A stretch of DNA of 64,000 nt, taken from positions 62,001-126,000 of the forward strand of contig ONRP01000001.1 in the NCBI GenBank assembly GCA_900320245.1, read 5' to 3'. Positions 52,435 to 60,503 of the stretch are shown in pieces (position 1 is the first letter of the stretch; each line of letters begins with the position of its first letter). Both the position numbers and the translations under genes were made by a program. Below the pieces are notes generated by a model. That model ran no database searches and was not told the DNA's origin. It was given only the letters and a program-made list of their open reading frames with translations. The DNA comes from an uncultured Prevotellaceae bacterium (GTDB taxonomy: Bacteria; Bacteroidota; Bacteroidia; Bacteroidales; Muribaculaceae).

Positions 52435-55400
52435 ATGAAAAAGAATCATACCATCTTCAAGTTAAGTGTGCTGCTGTTGCTGGTTGTCGCGGCTGGGCAG
52501 CAGGCATGGGGCGCGTTTGTGGGACCACGCAACGACTTCCGCGACGAGAGTATCTACTTTGTCATCACCACGCGCTTCTATGACGGTGACCCGGGCAACA
52601 ATGCGCAATGCTGGGACGGAGCCAACGCCAACCATGGCGACCCGTGCTGGCGCGGCGACTTCAAGGGCCTGATCGACAAGTTGGACTACATCAAGGCTCT
52701 GGGCTTCACGGCCGTGTGGGTCACCCCCATTGTCGAGAATGCGTCAGGCCTGGACTACCACGGCTATCATGCACGTGACTTCTCGCGTGTCGACCACCGC
52801 TACGAGAGCGGCGACACGACATTCCAGACGCTCATCGACGAGGCACATGCCCGCGGCATGAAAATCATGCTCGACATAGTCCTGAACCACACGGGCAACT
52901 TCGGTGAGGAACACCTATGCAAACTGTTCACGCGCGACTGGAATGCCAACCAGTTCAAAATCAACGAGTGCATGCTCCCCTACACCACCGACTCGGTGGG
53001 CGGCGTGTTGCCCACCAACTACAACAGCCTGCCTGCAGGCCAGCAGTATGACGCACGGCTCAAGCAGATGAAGAACACTGACAACCAGAACCACGACAGC
53101 CACAACCGCTGGCACCACTTCGGTCAGTTCAACTGGGACGACAACACGCGCTGGTGGGCCCAGATTGCGGGTGACTGCGTTGACCTGAACACCGAGAACC
53201 CCGCCGTTGCGCAGTACCTGATTGACTGCTACGGCACGTTCATCAAGATGGGCGTTGACGGTTTCCGCATCGACACCGGCGGCCACATCGCCCGCCTGAC
53301 GTTCAACAAGGTCTACATCCCCGCGTTTCAGGCCTTGGGCGAGCAGTACCGCAGCAAACGACTGAACGGAGCCGACTTCTTCATGTGCACCGAGGTGTGC
53401 GCCCGCTACCAGGGCAGCGTCACCTACCGCAACCAGCCCGCGCTGTCGCCCTATTTCTACACCTGGGCCGAGAACAAGGACTACAGTTGGAACTACGATG
53501 CCGGTTACTGGGATGGCGTTGCCGTGTATGAGAGCACCGACCTGAACACCCTGGCCAACATCAGTTCCTGCCAACAGATGTATGCCGACAACAACACTGA
53601 GACCAGCAGCGCCATGCCCACGTCGAACAATGCCGTGCTCAACGGCAACGACTACCACGCGCCCGATGTGAGCCGCGCTTCGGGGCTCAATGTGATTGAT
53701 TTCCCCGTCCACTATTCGTTCCACAACATCGCCAGCGTGTGGAACCTGGCCATTGACGGCGACAAGTACTACAACGACGCGACCTATAATGTGGTCTACG
53801 TCGACAGCCACGACTACAGCCCCGGTCCCAACGACAACATCCGCTTTAACGAGGGCACTGCCCAGTGGGCCGAAAACCTGTCGCTGATGTTCACCTTCCG
53901 CGGCATCCCGTGCCTGTACTACGGTAGCGAAGTGGAATTCAAGGCCGGCAAGACCATCGATCCAGGCGGCAATGGACCGCTCAAGGACAGCGGACGAGCC
54001 TATTATGGCGGATACATCAAGGGTAACTTGACGGTCAATGACTTCGGTATTGCCAGCGGTGCCGACGGCAACATGGCCGCCACGCTCTCCAAACCGCTCG
54101 TCAAGCACCTGCAACGCCTGAACCGCATCCGTCAAGCGGTGCCCGCCCTGCGCAAGGGCCAGTACAGCACCACAGGCTGCTCCTCGAACGGCGGCTATGC
54201 CTTCAAGCGCCGTTACACCGACAGCACGACCGACAGTTACGCGCTGGTGACCATCAACGGCCCCGCCACATTCTCCGGTGTGCTCAACGGCACGTATACC
54301 GACTGCATCACGGGCGATGTGAAGACCGTCACCAACGGCACGCTCACCACCACCGCGTGCAGCGGCAAGGGCAACATGCGCATCTATGTGCTCTCGACCA
54401 ACCTCACGGCTGCCCCAGGCAAAATCGGCGAGGACGGCCCCTTCCTGTACACCAGCAGCGCCAACGCCGGCACGGTGTTGAGTTATGACGGCACCCAGGA
54501 GGAATTGTCAGAAAACGACGGTGAGGGCAACGGCACCTCGCCCGTTGTTCCCGTCGACGTGTACGAGCCCAGTTGCGAGGAAGATGACCTGAGCGTGTTC
54601 CTCGAGACCGGAACGGGCGTCGGGAATGTGACGACATGGATCTGGAACAGCAGCAGCAACTTCACGGGCGGCAGTTGGCCAGGCCAGGCGATGACGCTGA
54701 TGGGCACCAACAACGACGGCAGCCGCAAAATCTGGAAATGGGCCTATAACGGAACGGCCAGCAGCGAGCCCACAGGCGTCATCTTTGTCACCGACGGGCA
54801 GCAGACCAGCGACCTAACCTATCGCAACCACGGCTATTACATCGACGGCAACTGGGACCACGAGGTGACCAACTACACCTCTCCCGCCCCTACCCTGACC
54901 ATCGACAAGCCGTCGGGACACTACGAGGGCAGCGTGGCCGTCACCGTAACCGCCAGCGAGAGCAATGCTGTCATCGTCTACACTACCGACGGCAGCACCC
55001 CCACCGCCAGCAGCCACCAAGCCATCGGCCAGAAGACGCTCACCTTCACCGACAACACGGTGCTGACGGCAGGAGTCCTGTACGAGGGCAAAGTGCGCAA
55101 TATCGTGCAGCGTGAGTACATTTTCCACGGCTTTGTCCCCTACACCGCCACCGTCTATATCAAAGACCCGACTGCCGCTCCCAACAACTGGAACAACGTC
55201 TACGTCTATGCTTGGGACAACACCGGCGCCATCAGCGACAGTTGGCCCGGCGTGAAGGTTACCGCGACCAAGACGGTAATGGGCGACAGGTTCTACTACC
55301 GCACATTTGAGGTGGGCAGCGAGGACTATGTCTTCAATGTCGTGCTCAACCAGGGCGACAATCAGCACCAGAGCGTTGATGTGACAGGCATCAACCGTGA

Positions 55401-55650
55401 CATCTATCTTGAAGTCACCTCAACGACCAACAAGTACACTGTGGCCGACATTACCAGCCAGTACACCTTCCTCAAGGGCGATGTGAACGGTGACGGCGAG
55501 GTCACCATCAACGATGTCACCGCCCTCATCAGTATCCTACTGGGCTACCCTGCCGACGCGGCCTCGATATATCGCGCCGAAGTCGACGGAGACGGTGAAA
55601 TCTCCATCGGTGATGCAACCGCATTAATCAGCATTCTGTTAGGAAAATAG
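52435..55650 (+). CDS. secreted GH13 alpha-amylase with starch-binding modules and dockerin
   Basis: A 1071-residue exported enzyme. Signal peptide 1-27; GH13 catalytic domain about 30-655 with DIVLNH, the nucleophile Asp280 in GFRIDTGG, acid/base Glu320 in CTEVC and Asp460 in DSHDY. A CBM26-like module with WIWNSSSNFTGGSWPGQ follows at about 715-810, a chitobiase-like beta domain (VYTTDGSTPTASS) at about 820-905, and a second CBM26-like module with VYAWDNTGAISDSWPGV at about 918-1000. The last 57 residues are dockerin-like: DVNGDGEVTINDVT and DGDGEISIGDAT. It breaks down starch outside the cell; no susC/susD pair is adjacent. Confidence 0.92.
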   Translation: MKKNHTIFKLSVLLLLVVAAGQQAWGAFVGPRNDFRDESIYFVITTRFYDGDPGNNAQCWDGANANHGDPCWRGDFKGLIDKLDYIKALGFTAVWVTPIVENASGLDYHGYHARDFSRVDHRYESGDTTFQTLIDEAHARGMKIMLDIVLNHTGNFGEEHLCKLFTRDWNANQFKINECMLPYTTDSVGGVLPTNYNSLPAGQQYDARLKQMKNTDNQNHDSHNRWHHFGQFNWDDNTRWWAQIAGDCVDLNTENPAVAQYLIDCYGTFIKMGVDGFRIDTGGHIARLTFNKVYIPAFQALGEQYRSKRLNGADFFMCTEVCARYQGSVTYRNQPALSPYFYTWAENKDYSWNYDAGYWDGVAVYESTDLNTLANISSCQQMYADNNTETSSAMPTSNNAVLNGNDYHAPDVSRASGLNVIDFPVHYSFHNIASVWNLAIDGDKYYNDATYNVVYVDSHDYSPGPNDNIRFNEGTAQWAENLSLMFTFRGIPCLYYGSEVEFKAGKTIDPGGNGPLKDSGRAYYGGYIKGNLTVNDFGIASGADGNMAATLSKPLVKHLQRLNRIRQAVPALRKGQYSTTGCSSNGGYAFKRRYTDSTTDSYALVTINGPATFSGVLNGTYTDCITGDVKTVTNGTLTTTACSGKGNMRIYVLSTNLTAAPGKIGEDGPFLYTSSANAGTVLSYDGTQEELSENDGEGNGTSPVVPVDVYEPSCEEDDLSVFLETGTGVGNVTTWIWNSSSNFTGGSWPGQAMTLMGTNNDGSRKIWKWAYNGTASSEPTGVIFVTDGQQTSDLTYRNHGYYIDGNWDHEVTNYTSPAPTLTIDKPSGHYEGSVAVTVTASESNAVIVYTTDGSTPTASSHQAIGQKTLTFTDNTVLTAGVLYEGKVRNIVQREYIFHGFVPYTATVYIKDPTAAPNNWNNVYVYAWDNTGAISDSWPGVKVTATKTVMGDRFYYRTFEVGSEDYVFNVVLNQGDNQHQSVDVTGINRDIYLEVTSTTNKYTVADITSQYTFLKGDVNGDGEVTINDVTALISILLGYPADAASIYRAEVDGDGEISIGDATALISILLGK

Positions 55651-55660
55651 GCTAATGACA

Positions 55661-55728
55661 CCACTTGGGAGGGTAATCTGGTGGCAAAATGCCAGATAAA
55701 ATCACAGTCAAGCCCTCCCAATTAGTGG
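55661..55728 (+). other. branched hairpin after the amylase gene
   Basis: CCACT and TGGGAGGG (55661-55673) pair with CCCTCCCA and AGTGG (55713-55728), enclosing a smaller TGGCA-AAA-TGCCA hairpin. It begins 10 bases after the stop. There is no T tract, so it may protect or process the message 3' end. Confidence 0.5.
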
Positions 55729-55800
55729 TTCAAATAACAAAATGCTGCATTATTAACCTTATTTAACATTATTTTTAGGGCCCGACAAAAGAATTGGCAG

Positions 55801-55900
55801 TAATTTTGCACCCGCAAACAATAGGTAATAATTTTTTTCATAAGGTAAAGATTTAGAGATTGAAACGGCTCGCCGGGAGGCGAGTCATTTTAATTTTTAT
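55801..55900 (+). ncRNA. candidate small RNA of about 85 bases
   Basis: A -7 box TAATTTTG (55801-55808; -33 box weak) is followed about 60 bases later by an 8-9-pair hairpin GGCTCGCC-GGGA-GGCGAGTC (55867-55886) and ATTTTAATTTTTAT, a proper intrinsic terminator. Nothing in between is translated. It stands alone in a 456-base gap between two genes of the same direction. Confidence 0.5.
55867..55900 (+). terminator. intrinsic terminator of the candidate small RNA
   Basis: Stem 55867-55874 with 55879-55886, GGGA loop, then a T-rich tail. The best plus-strand intrinsic terminator between the amylase and the lipoprotein gene. Confidence 0.65.
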
Positions 55901-56040
55901 CCCTATAGGGTCTATTCCGCCCTTTCCATTAGCCATTTCCTCATATTACATTACACTCGACAGGCCCGCCCCACAGCGACCGACTAAAGCCGTTGTTGCC
56001 ATCAGGTAACGACGCAAGAAACAGGTTTTTTGGGGCCTGA

Positions 56041-56071
56041 TTTGGCCGTAAGCGAAAAAAGGTGTAATTTC
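56041..56071 (+). promoter_or_regulatory. promoter of the DUF4369-like lipoprotein gene
   Basis: TTTG at 56041-56044, 19 bases, TAATTTCG at 56064-56071 (one mismatch to TAnnTTTG). The leader is about 28 bases. Confidence 0.65.
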
Positions 56072-56106
56072 GCACGATTTTTTTAACGACAAAAATTCAC
56101 GACAAA

Positions 56107-57189
56107 ATGAAGAAGATATTATTGATTATGGCTGTGATTGCAGCCTTGACATCATGCGATAGCAACACCTTCCATATCGACGGAACGATTGAGGGCGCCT
56201 CGGACACCACCGTACTGGTGCTTGAGCGTTCCCGCAACGGCGAATGGATTATCGAGGACAGCATCAAGGTGGACAAAAACGGAAAATTCAGTGCGAGCGC
56301 ACCTGCTCCCGCCGTGCCCAACATCTACCAGTTGCGCTGCGGAGACCAGGCCATCTGCTTTCCTATCGACAGCCTGGACCACCTGACCATCACCGCTAAA
56401 ATGCCCAACTTCGCGATTGATTACAACATCACTGGCAGCGAACACGCCGAACAGATCATGAAGATTGACAAGGGCGCGTTGCAGTTTACTGGTGGCAAGG
56501 GTACTCCTGCCGAACTGCAGGCCTGGAAGGACGAGTTGGCACGCCAGATTGTTGCCGATCCCGGAGGCATTGTCGCCTATTACGCCATCAACAAGTACAT
56601 CGACGGCAATCGGCTGTTCGACCCGATGAACGACAACGACCTGCGCATCATCTGTGCCGTGGCCAATTCGTTCAACAGTTTCCATCCCGATGACCCCCGC
56701 ACCGAATATCTGGTGGAGCGTTTCACCGAGGACCTGCGTCGCCGCCGTGCCCAGAGTGCGCCCAGGGACACCATCTTTGCCGACGTTGCATCGCTGATTG
56801 ACATCAAGTTGCAGGACTACCACGGCAAAGAGTATGTCCTGTCGAAAGTTGCTGCCGAGAACCGCGTCGTGCTGCTGAACTTCACAGCCTATACCTCGGA
56901 GATGGCACCGCAGTTCAACAAACTGTTCAACGACATTTACCAACAGTACCACAGCCGCGGCCTGGCCATCTATCAGGTGAGCATGGACATGGACAACGTG
57001 GCCTGGCGACAGGCCGCCGAGAACCTGCCCTGGATCACCGTGTATGACCCGATGGGCGTCAATTCCCAGAACGTAGGAGCCTATCACGTGAACAGCCTGG
57101 CGACCACGTTCATTATCCGCAACGGCGAGATTGTCGAGCGCGTCGAGGACATTACGGGACTCAAGGCCGCCGTAGCAAAATACATCTAA
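56107..57189 (+). CDS. DUF4369/thioredoxin-fold lipoprotein lacking the CxxC site
   Basis: A 360-residue lipoprotein: lipobox LTSC with Cys17. An N-terminal DUF4369-like beta domain (about 20-110: FHIDGTIEGASDTTVLVLE) and a C-terminal thioredoxin/TlpA fold (about 225-360: VVLLNFTAYTSEMAPQFN, ITVYDPMG, VNSLATTFIIRNGEIVERVED) match the usual Bacteroidales thiol-disulfide oxidoreductases. At the place of the redox WCxxC stands TAYTSEM, so neither cysteine is present. It may be a substrate-binding or scaffold protein rather than an active oxidoreductase. Confidence 0.82.
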   Translation: MKKILLIMAVIAALTSCDSNTFHIDGTIEGASDTTVLVLERSRNGEWIIEDSIKVDKNGKFSASAPAPAVPNIYQLRCGDQAICFPIDSLDHLTITAKMPNFAIDYNITGSEHAEQIMKIDKGALQFTGGKGTPAELQAWKDELARQIVADPGGIVAYYAINKYIDGNRLFDPMNDNDLRIICAVANSFNSFHPDDPRTEYLVERFTEDLRRRRAQSAPRDTIFADVASLIDIKLQDYHGKEYVLSKVAAENRVVLLNFTAYTSEMAPQFNKLFNDIYQQYHSRGLAIYQVSMDMDNVAWRQAAENLPWITVYDPMGVNSQNVGAYHVNSLATTFIIRNGEIVERVEDITGLKAAVAKYI

Positions 57190-57212
57190 GAAACAAGGAT
57201 AAAAGAAGCAGG

Positions 57213-58334
57213 CTATCGGTTCAAGAGACCCTGCCAGAAATCAAGATAACGCTGCGCCACCACTGGTGCGGCGTTATGTTTTTCGACAAAAGCCCTGCTG
57301 GCGCGCGCCATCGCGGGCAACTGGTCGCGGTGCTCGACGAGCCACGTCAGTTTGCGGTCTATATCCCCCTCGACAAGGGGCGAGACGTTGATGATGGGCT
57401 TGTTGATGGTCTCACCGATCAGGTCATAATACTCGGGCTCGGCACCCGAGACGGCCACCAGTCCCTGAGCCATGGCGATGAGCGCGTTGGTACCCGGTGT
57501 GTAACTGTACAATTGGTCCAGGATGACGTGTGACTGCCGCATGCGGCGCGTGTACTCGTCATAAGGCAGATTCTCCACTACCTCGAGTTCGGTGACACGG
57601 GGGTAGCGGTCGTGCAGGCGCTTCATGGCGGCGAGCAGGCGGTCGGTGCCCTTGATAACGTGACGGTCGCGCTGGATGCCGATGAACAGGCGCAACTTGT
57701 CGGGAGCCTGCTCCAGCGGCCGGTATTCGAGCGAATCAGTATCGATGGGGATGCCGCCATAGGCCACCCGATTGCCCAGCACGGGCTGATAGGCCACATA
57801 ATACTCATACAGGCAAGCCACAGCGCCGTCGATGCCGCCGATGATGTGGTCGCTATGCTCACGCATGAACGGTTGCTTCCAGTTGTCCTGCTGCTGCATG
57901 ATGTACTCCGACGAGTTCACGTAGGGTGAGGGTTCGTCGCCCAACATATAGTCGCTGTAGCGGAAGGTGTGCCCGTCATGGCAGGCGTCATAGTAAACCA
58001 TATCGGTGGCCAGCGCCGAGAGCACGATGCGCGTGTTGTGGGCCTTGAGGTAGTCAAACACCTTGGCAACGCGGTGCGGTTTCAGCCGCAGGAAGATGGG
58101 CGAAGCAATCTCCACGATATCATAGCCGGTCATCGCGGGCAGGGCGCGCTTGATGTCCATCAGGTAACGCAGGGTGCCCACCAGTCCGGGGCGCCTCAAC
58201 AGATTGATGTCGCGATGCGTATCCATCCACCGCGACCCGTCGGATGCCACCGTGGCCTCGTGCCCCATGCGCCTGAGTTGCTGCGCCAGGCTATTATGCA
58301 TATTGCTTGCGTCTCCTGCGAATAGTATCTTCAT
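57213..58334 (-). CDS. GT-B glycosyltransferase (GT4-like)
   Basis: A 373-residue protein. MKILFAGDASNMHNSLAQQL opens a GT-B N-terminal domain; the C-terminal half has FIGIQRDRHVIKGTDRLL, a donor-site lysine stretch, and SYTPGTNALIAMAQGLVAVSG in place of the usual E-x7-E. The longer open frame to 58883 is only the reverse of the next gene; the ATG at 58334 lies just below a strong promoter. It forms a divergent pair with a GT2 gene and may build a separate glycan. Confidence 0.72.
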   Translation of the reverse strand: MKILFAGDASNMHNSLAQQLRRMGHEATVASDGSRWMDTHRDINLLRRPGLVGTLRYLMDIKRALPAMTGYDIVEIASPIFLRLKPHRVAKVFDYLKAHNTRIVLSALATDMVYYDACHDGHTFRYSDYMLGDEPSPYVNSSEYIMQQQDNWKQPFMREHSDHIIGGIDGAVACLYEYYVAYQPVLGNRVAYGGIPIDTDSLEYRPLEQAPDKLRLFIGIQRDRHVIKGTDRLLAAMKRLHDRYPRVTELEVVENLPYDEYTRRMRQSHVILDQLYSYTPGTNALIAMAQGLVAVSGAEPEYYDLIGETINKPIINVSPLVEGDIDRKLTWLVEHRDQLPAMARASRAFVEKHNAAPVVAQRYLDFWQGLLNR

Positions 58335-58342
58335 AGCAGGTG

Positions 58343-58377
58343 CAAAAGTAGGTCTTTTTTTGAATTTATCAAAAAAA
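58343..58377 (-). promoter_or_regulatory. promoter of the GT-B gene
   Basis: TTTTTTTG (58377-58370) on the minus strand, 19 bases, TACTTTTG (58350-58343). The start codon is only nine bases beyond the -7 box, so the message would be nearly leaderless. It overlaps the divergent promoter at 58356-58389. Confidence 0.7.
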
Positions 58378-58389
58378 GCAGTACCTTTA
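58356..58389 (+). promoter_or_regulatory. promoter of the GT2 gene
   Basis: T tract ending in TTTG at 58362, 19 bases, TACCTTTA at 58382-58389 (one mismatch). The leader is about 23 bases. It is interleaved with the promoter of the divergent gene, so both are unlikely to be used at the same moment. Confidence 0.65.
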
Positions 58390-58418
58390 CCCCGATAAAT
58401 CGCATATCCAACCAGCCA

Positions 58419-59402
58419 ATGATGGAAGTCACAATCATCATCCCCGTCTACAACCGCGCCGCCGTGGTACCCGCCACGCTCGAGAGCGTGGTTGCCCAGA
58501 CCCATCGTCCCCTGCAGGTGGTCCTCGTGGACAACTATAGCACCGACAACACGTTGCAGGTGCTCGAGACATTCAAGAAGGAGCATCCCGGCGAGGGCTT
58601 CAACGTCGAAATCGTTCGCGAGGAACACCACACGGCCGGCGCCGCGCGCAACCGCGGGTTTGAGAAGGCAACAGGCGAATGGGTACTGTTCTTTGACAGC
58701 GATGACCTGATGAAGCCAGGGCTGGTGGCCTCCTATGTCGATACCATCAACAAATACCAGAAACGCGGCGTGACGCTCGACCTCATCAGCGCCCGTTCCA
58801 CCCTCGTCTTCCCCGACGGCAGCCAGCGCGAGGCACCGTTCCACAAGAGCGACCTGTTTGCCAACCACATCCTGCACGGCCAACTGGCCACCCAGCGCTA
58901 TGCCGTGAGGCGCGAGTTCTTTGCCCAGACCGACGGGTGGAACATCAATCTGCCCGGCTGGAACGACTGGGAACTGGGTATGAGGCTGCTGCTGGCATCA
59001 CCTCATGTGGCCTACATGAGCGGCAGGTCACAAGTCATCATTAACCACAACGGCGCCGACTCGATCACCGGAACCGAGTTCCACAGCCGACGCGGACAAT
59101 GGGAGCACGTGATTGACATCATCAAGGTCGAGGTGCAGTCCTCGCGCCTCAAGCAGGAACACAAGACGCGCTTCCTGCGCCTGCTGGAATATCGCCGCCT
59201 AGTGCTCGCCGCCCAATATGAGCGCGAAGGCCATCCCGAGTCGGCCAAACCCCTGTGCCAGCAAGCCTACCAGAGGCTGCAGGCCAGTTACCGCGGCTCA
59301 CGCCGCTGGCGTTGGCTGGTGGGTCCCGTGACGCGCCGCCTGTTTGCCCGCATCGCCGCCGGCAAGCGCGGCTCGGCCCGCATCGCCCGCCGACTGTATT
59401 GA
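58419..59402 (+). CDS. glycosyltransferase family 2
   Basis: A 327-residue GT-A enzyme: VTIIIPVYNRAAVVPATL, LVDNYSTDNT (with N-Y in place of the usual D-G) and FFDSDD. The C-terminus is arginine-rich and probably binds membrane. Divergent from the GT-B gene, 39 bases upstream of the leucine-rich repeat gene. Acceptor unknown. Confidence 0.82.
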   Translation: MMEVTIIIPVYNRAAVVPATLESVVAQTHRPLQVVLVDNYSTDNTLQVLETFKKEHPGEGFNVEIVREEHHTAGAARNRGFEKATGEWVLFFDSDDLMKPGLVASYVDTINKYQKRGVTLDLISARSTLVFPDGSQREAPFHKSDLFANHILHGQLATQRYAVRREFFAQTDGWNINLPGWNDWELGMRLLLASPHVAYMSGRSQVIINHNGADSITGTEFHSRRGQWEHVIDIIKVEVQSSRLKQEHKTRFLRLLEYRRLVLAAQYEREGHPESAKPLCQQAYQRLQASYRGSRRWRWLVGPVTRRLFARIAAGKRGSARIARRLY

Positions 59403-59440
59403 CCAACCATCGCCATTCATCATCACAAGCCATCTCTGCT

Positions 59441-60385
59441 ATGAAACATTTTCTGAATTACACCTTACGCCTGGTTTTGCTTAGTGCAATCATCCTCGGT
59501 TACACAACAGATCTATGTGCAGATGATAATTACACTGTCATCAATGAACACGCCATATTATGCAACGGTATCATATATGGACTTGATTATGATGGATTCA
59601 ACGAAAATGCCGTAGCCAATTACGCTTGGGTTAGCGGCATTCCTTCAGACGATAGAGAGCAATGCAAGGCATTCTCTATCAACGGCAGTGTGTCTTATAC
59701 CATCGAGTGGAAAGAACGAGGTCCAAATGGTGAGATCATCAAAAGGCAGAATACACTTCATTTCAAGGTTACAGAAATCAGTAATGAAGCATTTAAAGCG
59801 AGCAAATTAACCAGCATCAGTATACCCAACACGATTACGTCAATCGGAGGAGGTGCATTTGAGAACTGCGAGAATCTGCAACATGTTCAATTGCCCTCTG
59901 CGCTCGAAGAATTGGGCACCGACGCATTCAAGGGGTGTACTTCTCTCACAAAAGCCTTATTAAGCAACAGCATGACCGAAGTCCCCGCCGGTGCTTTTCA
60001 GGGTTGCAAAAGTTTAATTGATATCAGTATACCCTCATCTGTTAAGGTCATTGGCACAAGTGCTTTTCAAGGATGTTCCAAATTGTCCGATCTGAATTTG
60101 GGGACAGTAGAAGAAATCGGTGCCAGTGCATTTTCTAATTGCAGCAATCTCAATCCAATTATCATTCCAGCCAGTGTGAAGTTTATTGGCGTATATGCGT
60201 TCTTTGGTTGCTGTCCAATAAATATAGTCATGGAATCGGGTGAGCCACCTCATGCACAAGGGGCATTTGGTGAGGAATGTTATACAAAGTCACAACTTAT
60301 TGTGCCTTTTGGCACAATTGATATCTATAAGAAGTCCAATCTAGGCTGGTCGCACTTTGAGCACATCGTCCATTCATCGTTGTAA
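59441..60385 (+). CDS. secreted BspA-like leucine-rich repeat protein
   Basis: A 314-residue exported protein. The ATG at 59441 gives a signal peptide (about 1-30) that cuts near DLCADD; the longer frame to 59255 lies inside the GT2 gene. About seven repeats of the BspA/LRR_5 type (about 125-275) with I-x-x-G-A-F-x-x-C and SIPNTITSIG-like cores are visible. The family covers adhesins of Bacteroidetes. The gene is clearly AT-richer than its neighbours, a sign of transfer or different selection. No dockerin or sorting tail follows. Confidence 0.8.
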   Translation: MKHFLNYTLRLVLLSAIILGYTTDLCADDNYTVINEHAILCNGIIYGLDYDGFNENAVANYAWVSGIPSDDREQCKAFSINGSVSYTIEWKERGPNGEIIKRQNTLHFKVTEISNEAFKASKLTSISIPNTITSIGGGAFENCENLQHVQLPSALEELGTDAFKGCTSLTKALLSNSMTEVPAGAFQGCKSLIDISIPSSVKVIGTSAFQGCSKLSDLNLGTVEEIGASAFSNCSNLNPIIIPASVKFIGVYAFFGCCPINIVMESGEPPHAQGAFGEECYTKSQLIVPFGTIDIYKKSNLGWSHFEHIVHSSL

Positions 60386-60434
60386 TATTCAACAACACAG
60401 TATAGCCTTTACGGCATAATGGCATTCCGGTCCT

Positions 60435-60449
60435 GTTGCACTTTGCAAC
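60435..60449. promoter_or_regulatory. inverted repeat upstream of the P1B ATPase gene
   Basis: GTTGCA-CTT-TGCAAC, a perfect six-pair repeat 22 bases upstream of a -7 box TACCTTTG (60471-60478). A third half-site GTTGCA lies at 60453-60458. Placement at the promoter of a metal exporter suggests an operator. Confidence 0.45.
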
Positions 60450-60470
60450 CGGGTTGCACGGGATTGTGTA

Positions 60471-60478
60471 TACCTTTG
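60471..60478 (+). promoter_or_regulatory. candidate -7 box of the P1B ATPase gene
   Basis: TACCTTTG fits TAnnTTTG, 25 bases before the ATG. The -33 box is poor, as is often seen at activator- or repressor-controlled promoters. Confidence 0.5.
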
Positions 60479-60503
60479 CCAGCGTTAATCAAAACGCTTG
60501 GCT

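Noticed and set aside
52915..54135. A 406-codon minus-strand frame opposite the amylase
   Set aside because: Shadow of a verified GH13 gene.
58335..58883. An N-terminal extension of the GT-B gene
   Set aside because: It is only the reverse of the GT2 gene; a strong promoter and ATG at 58334 define the real start.
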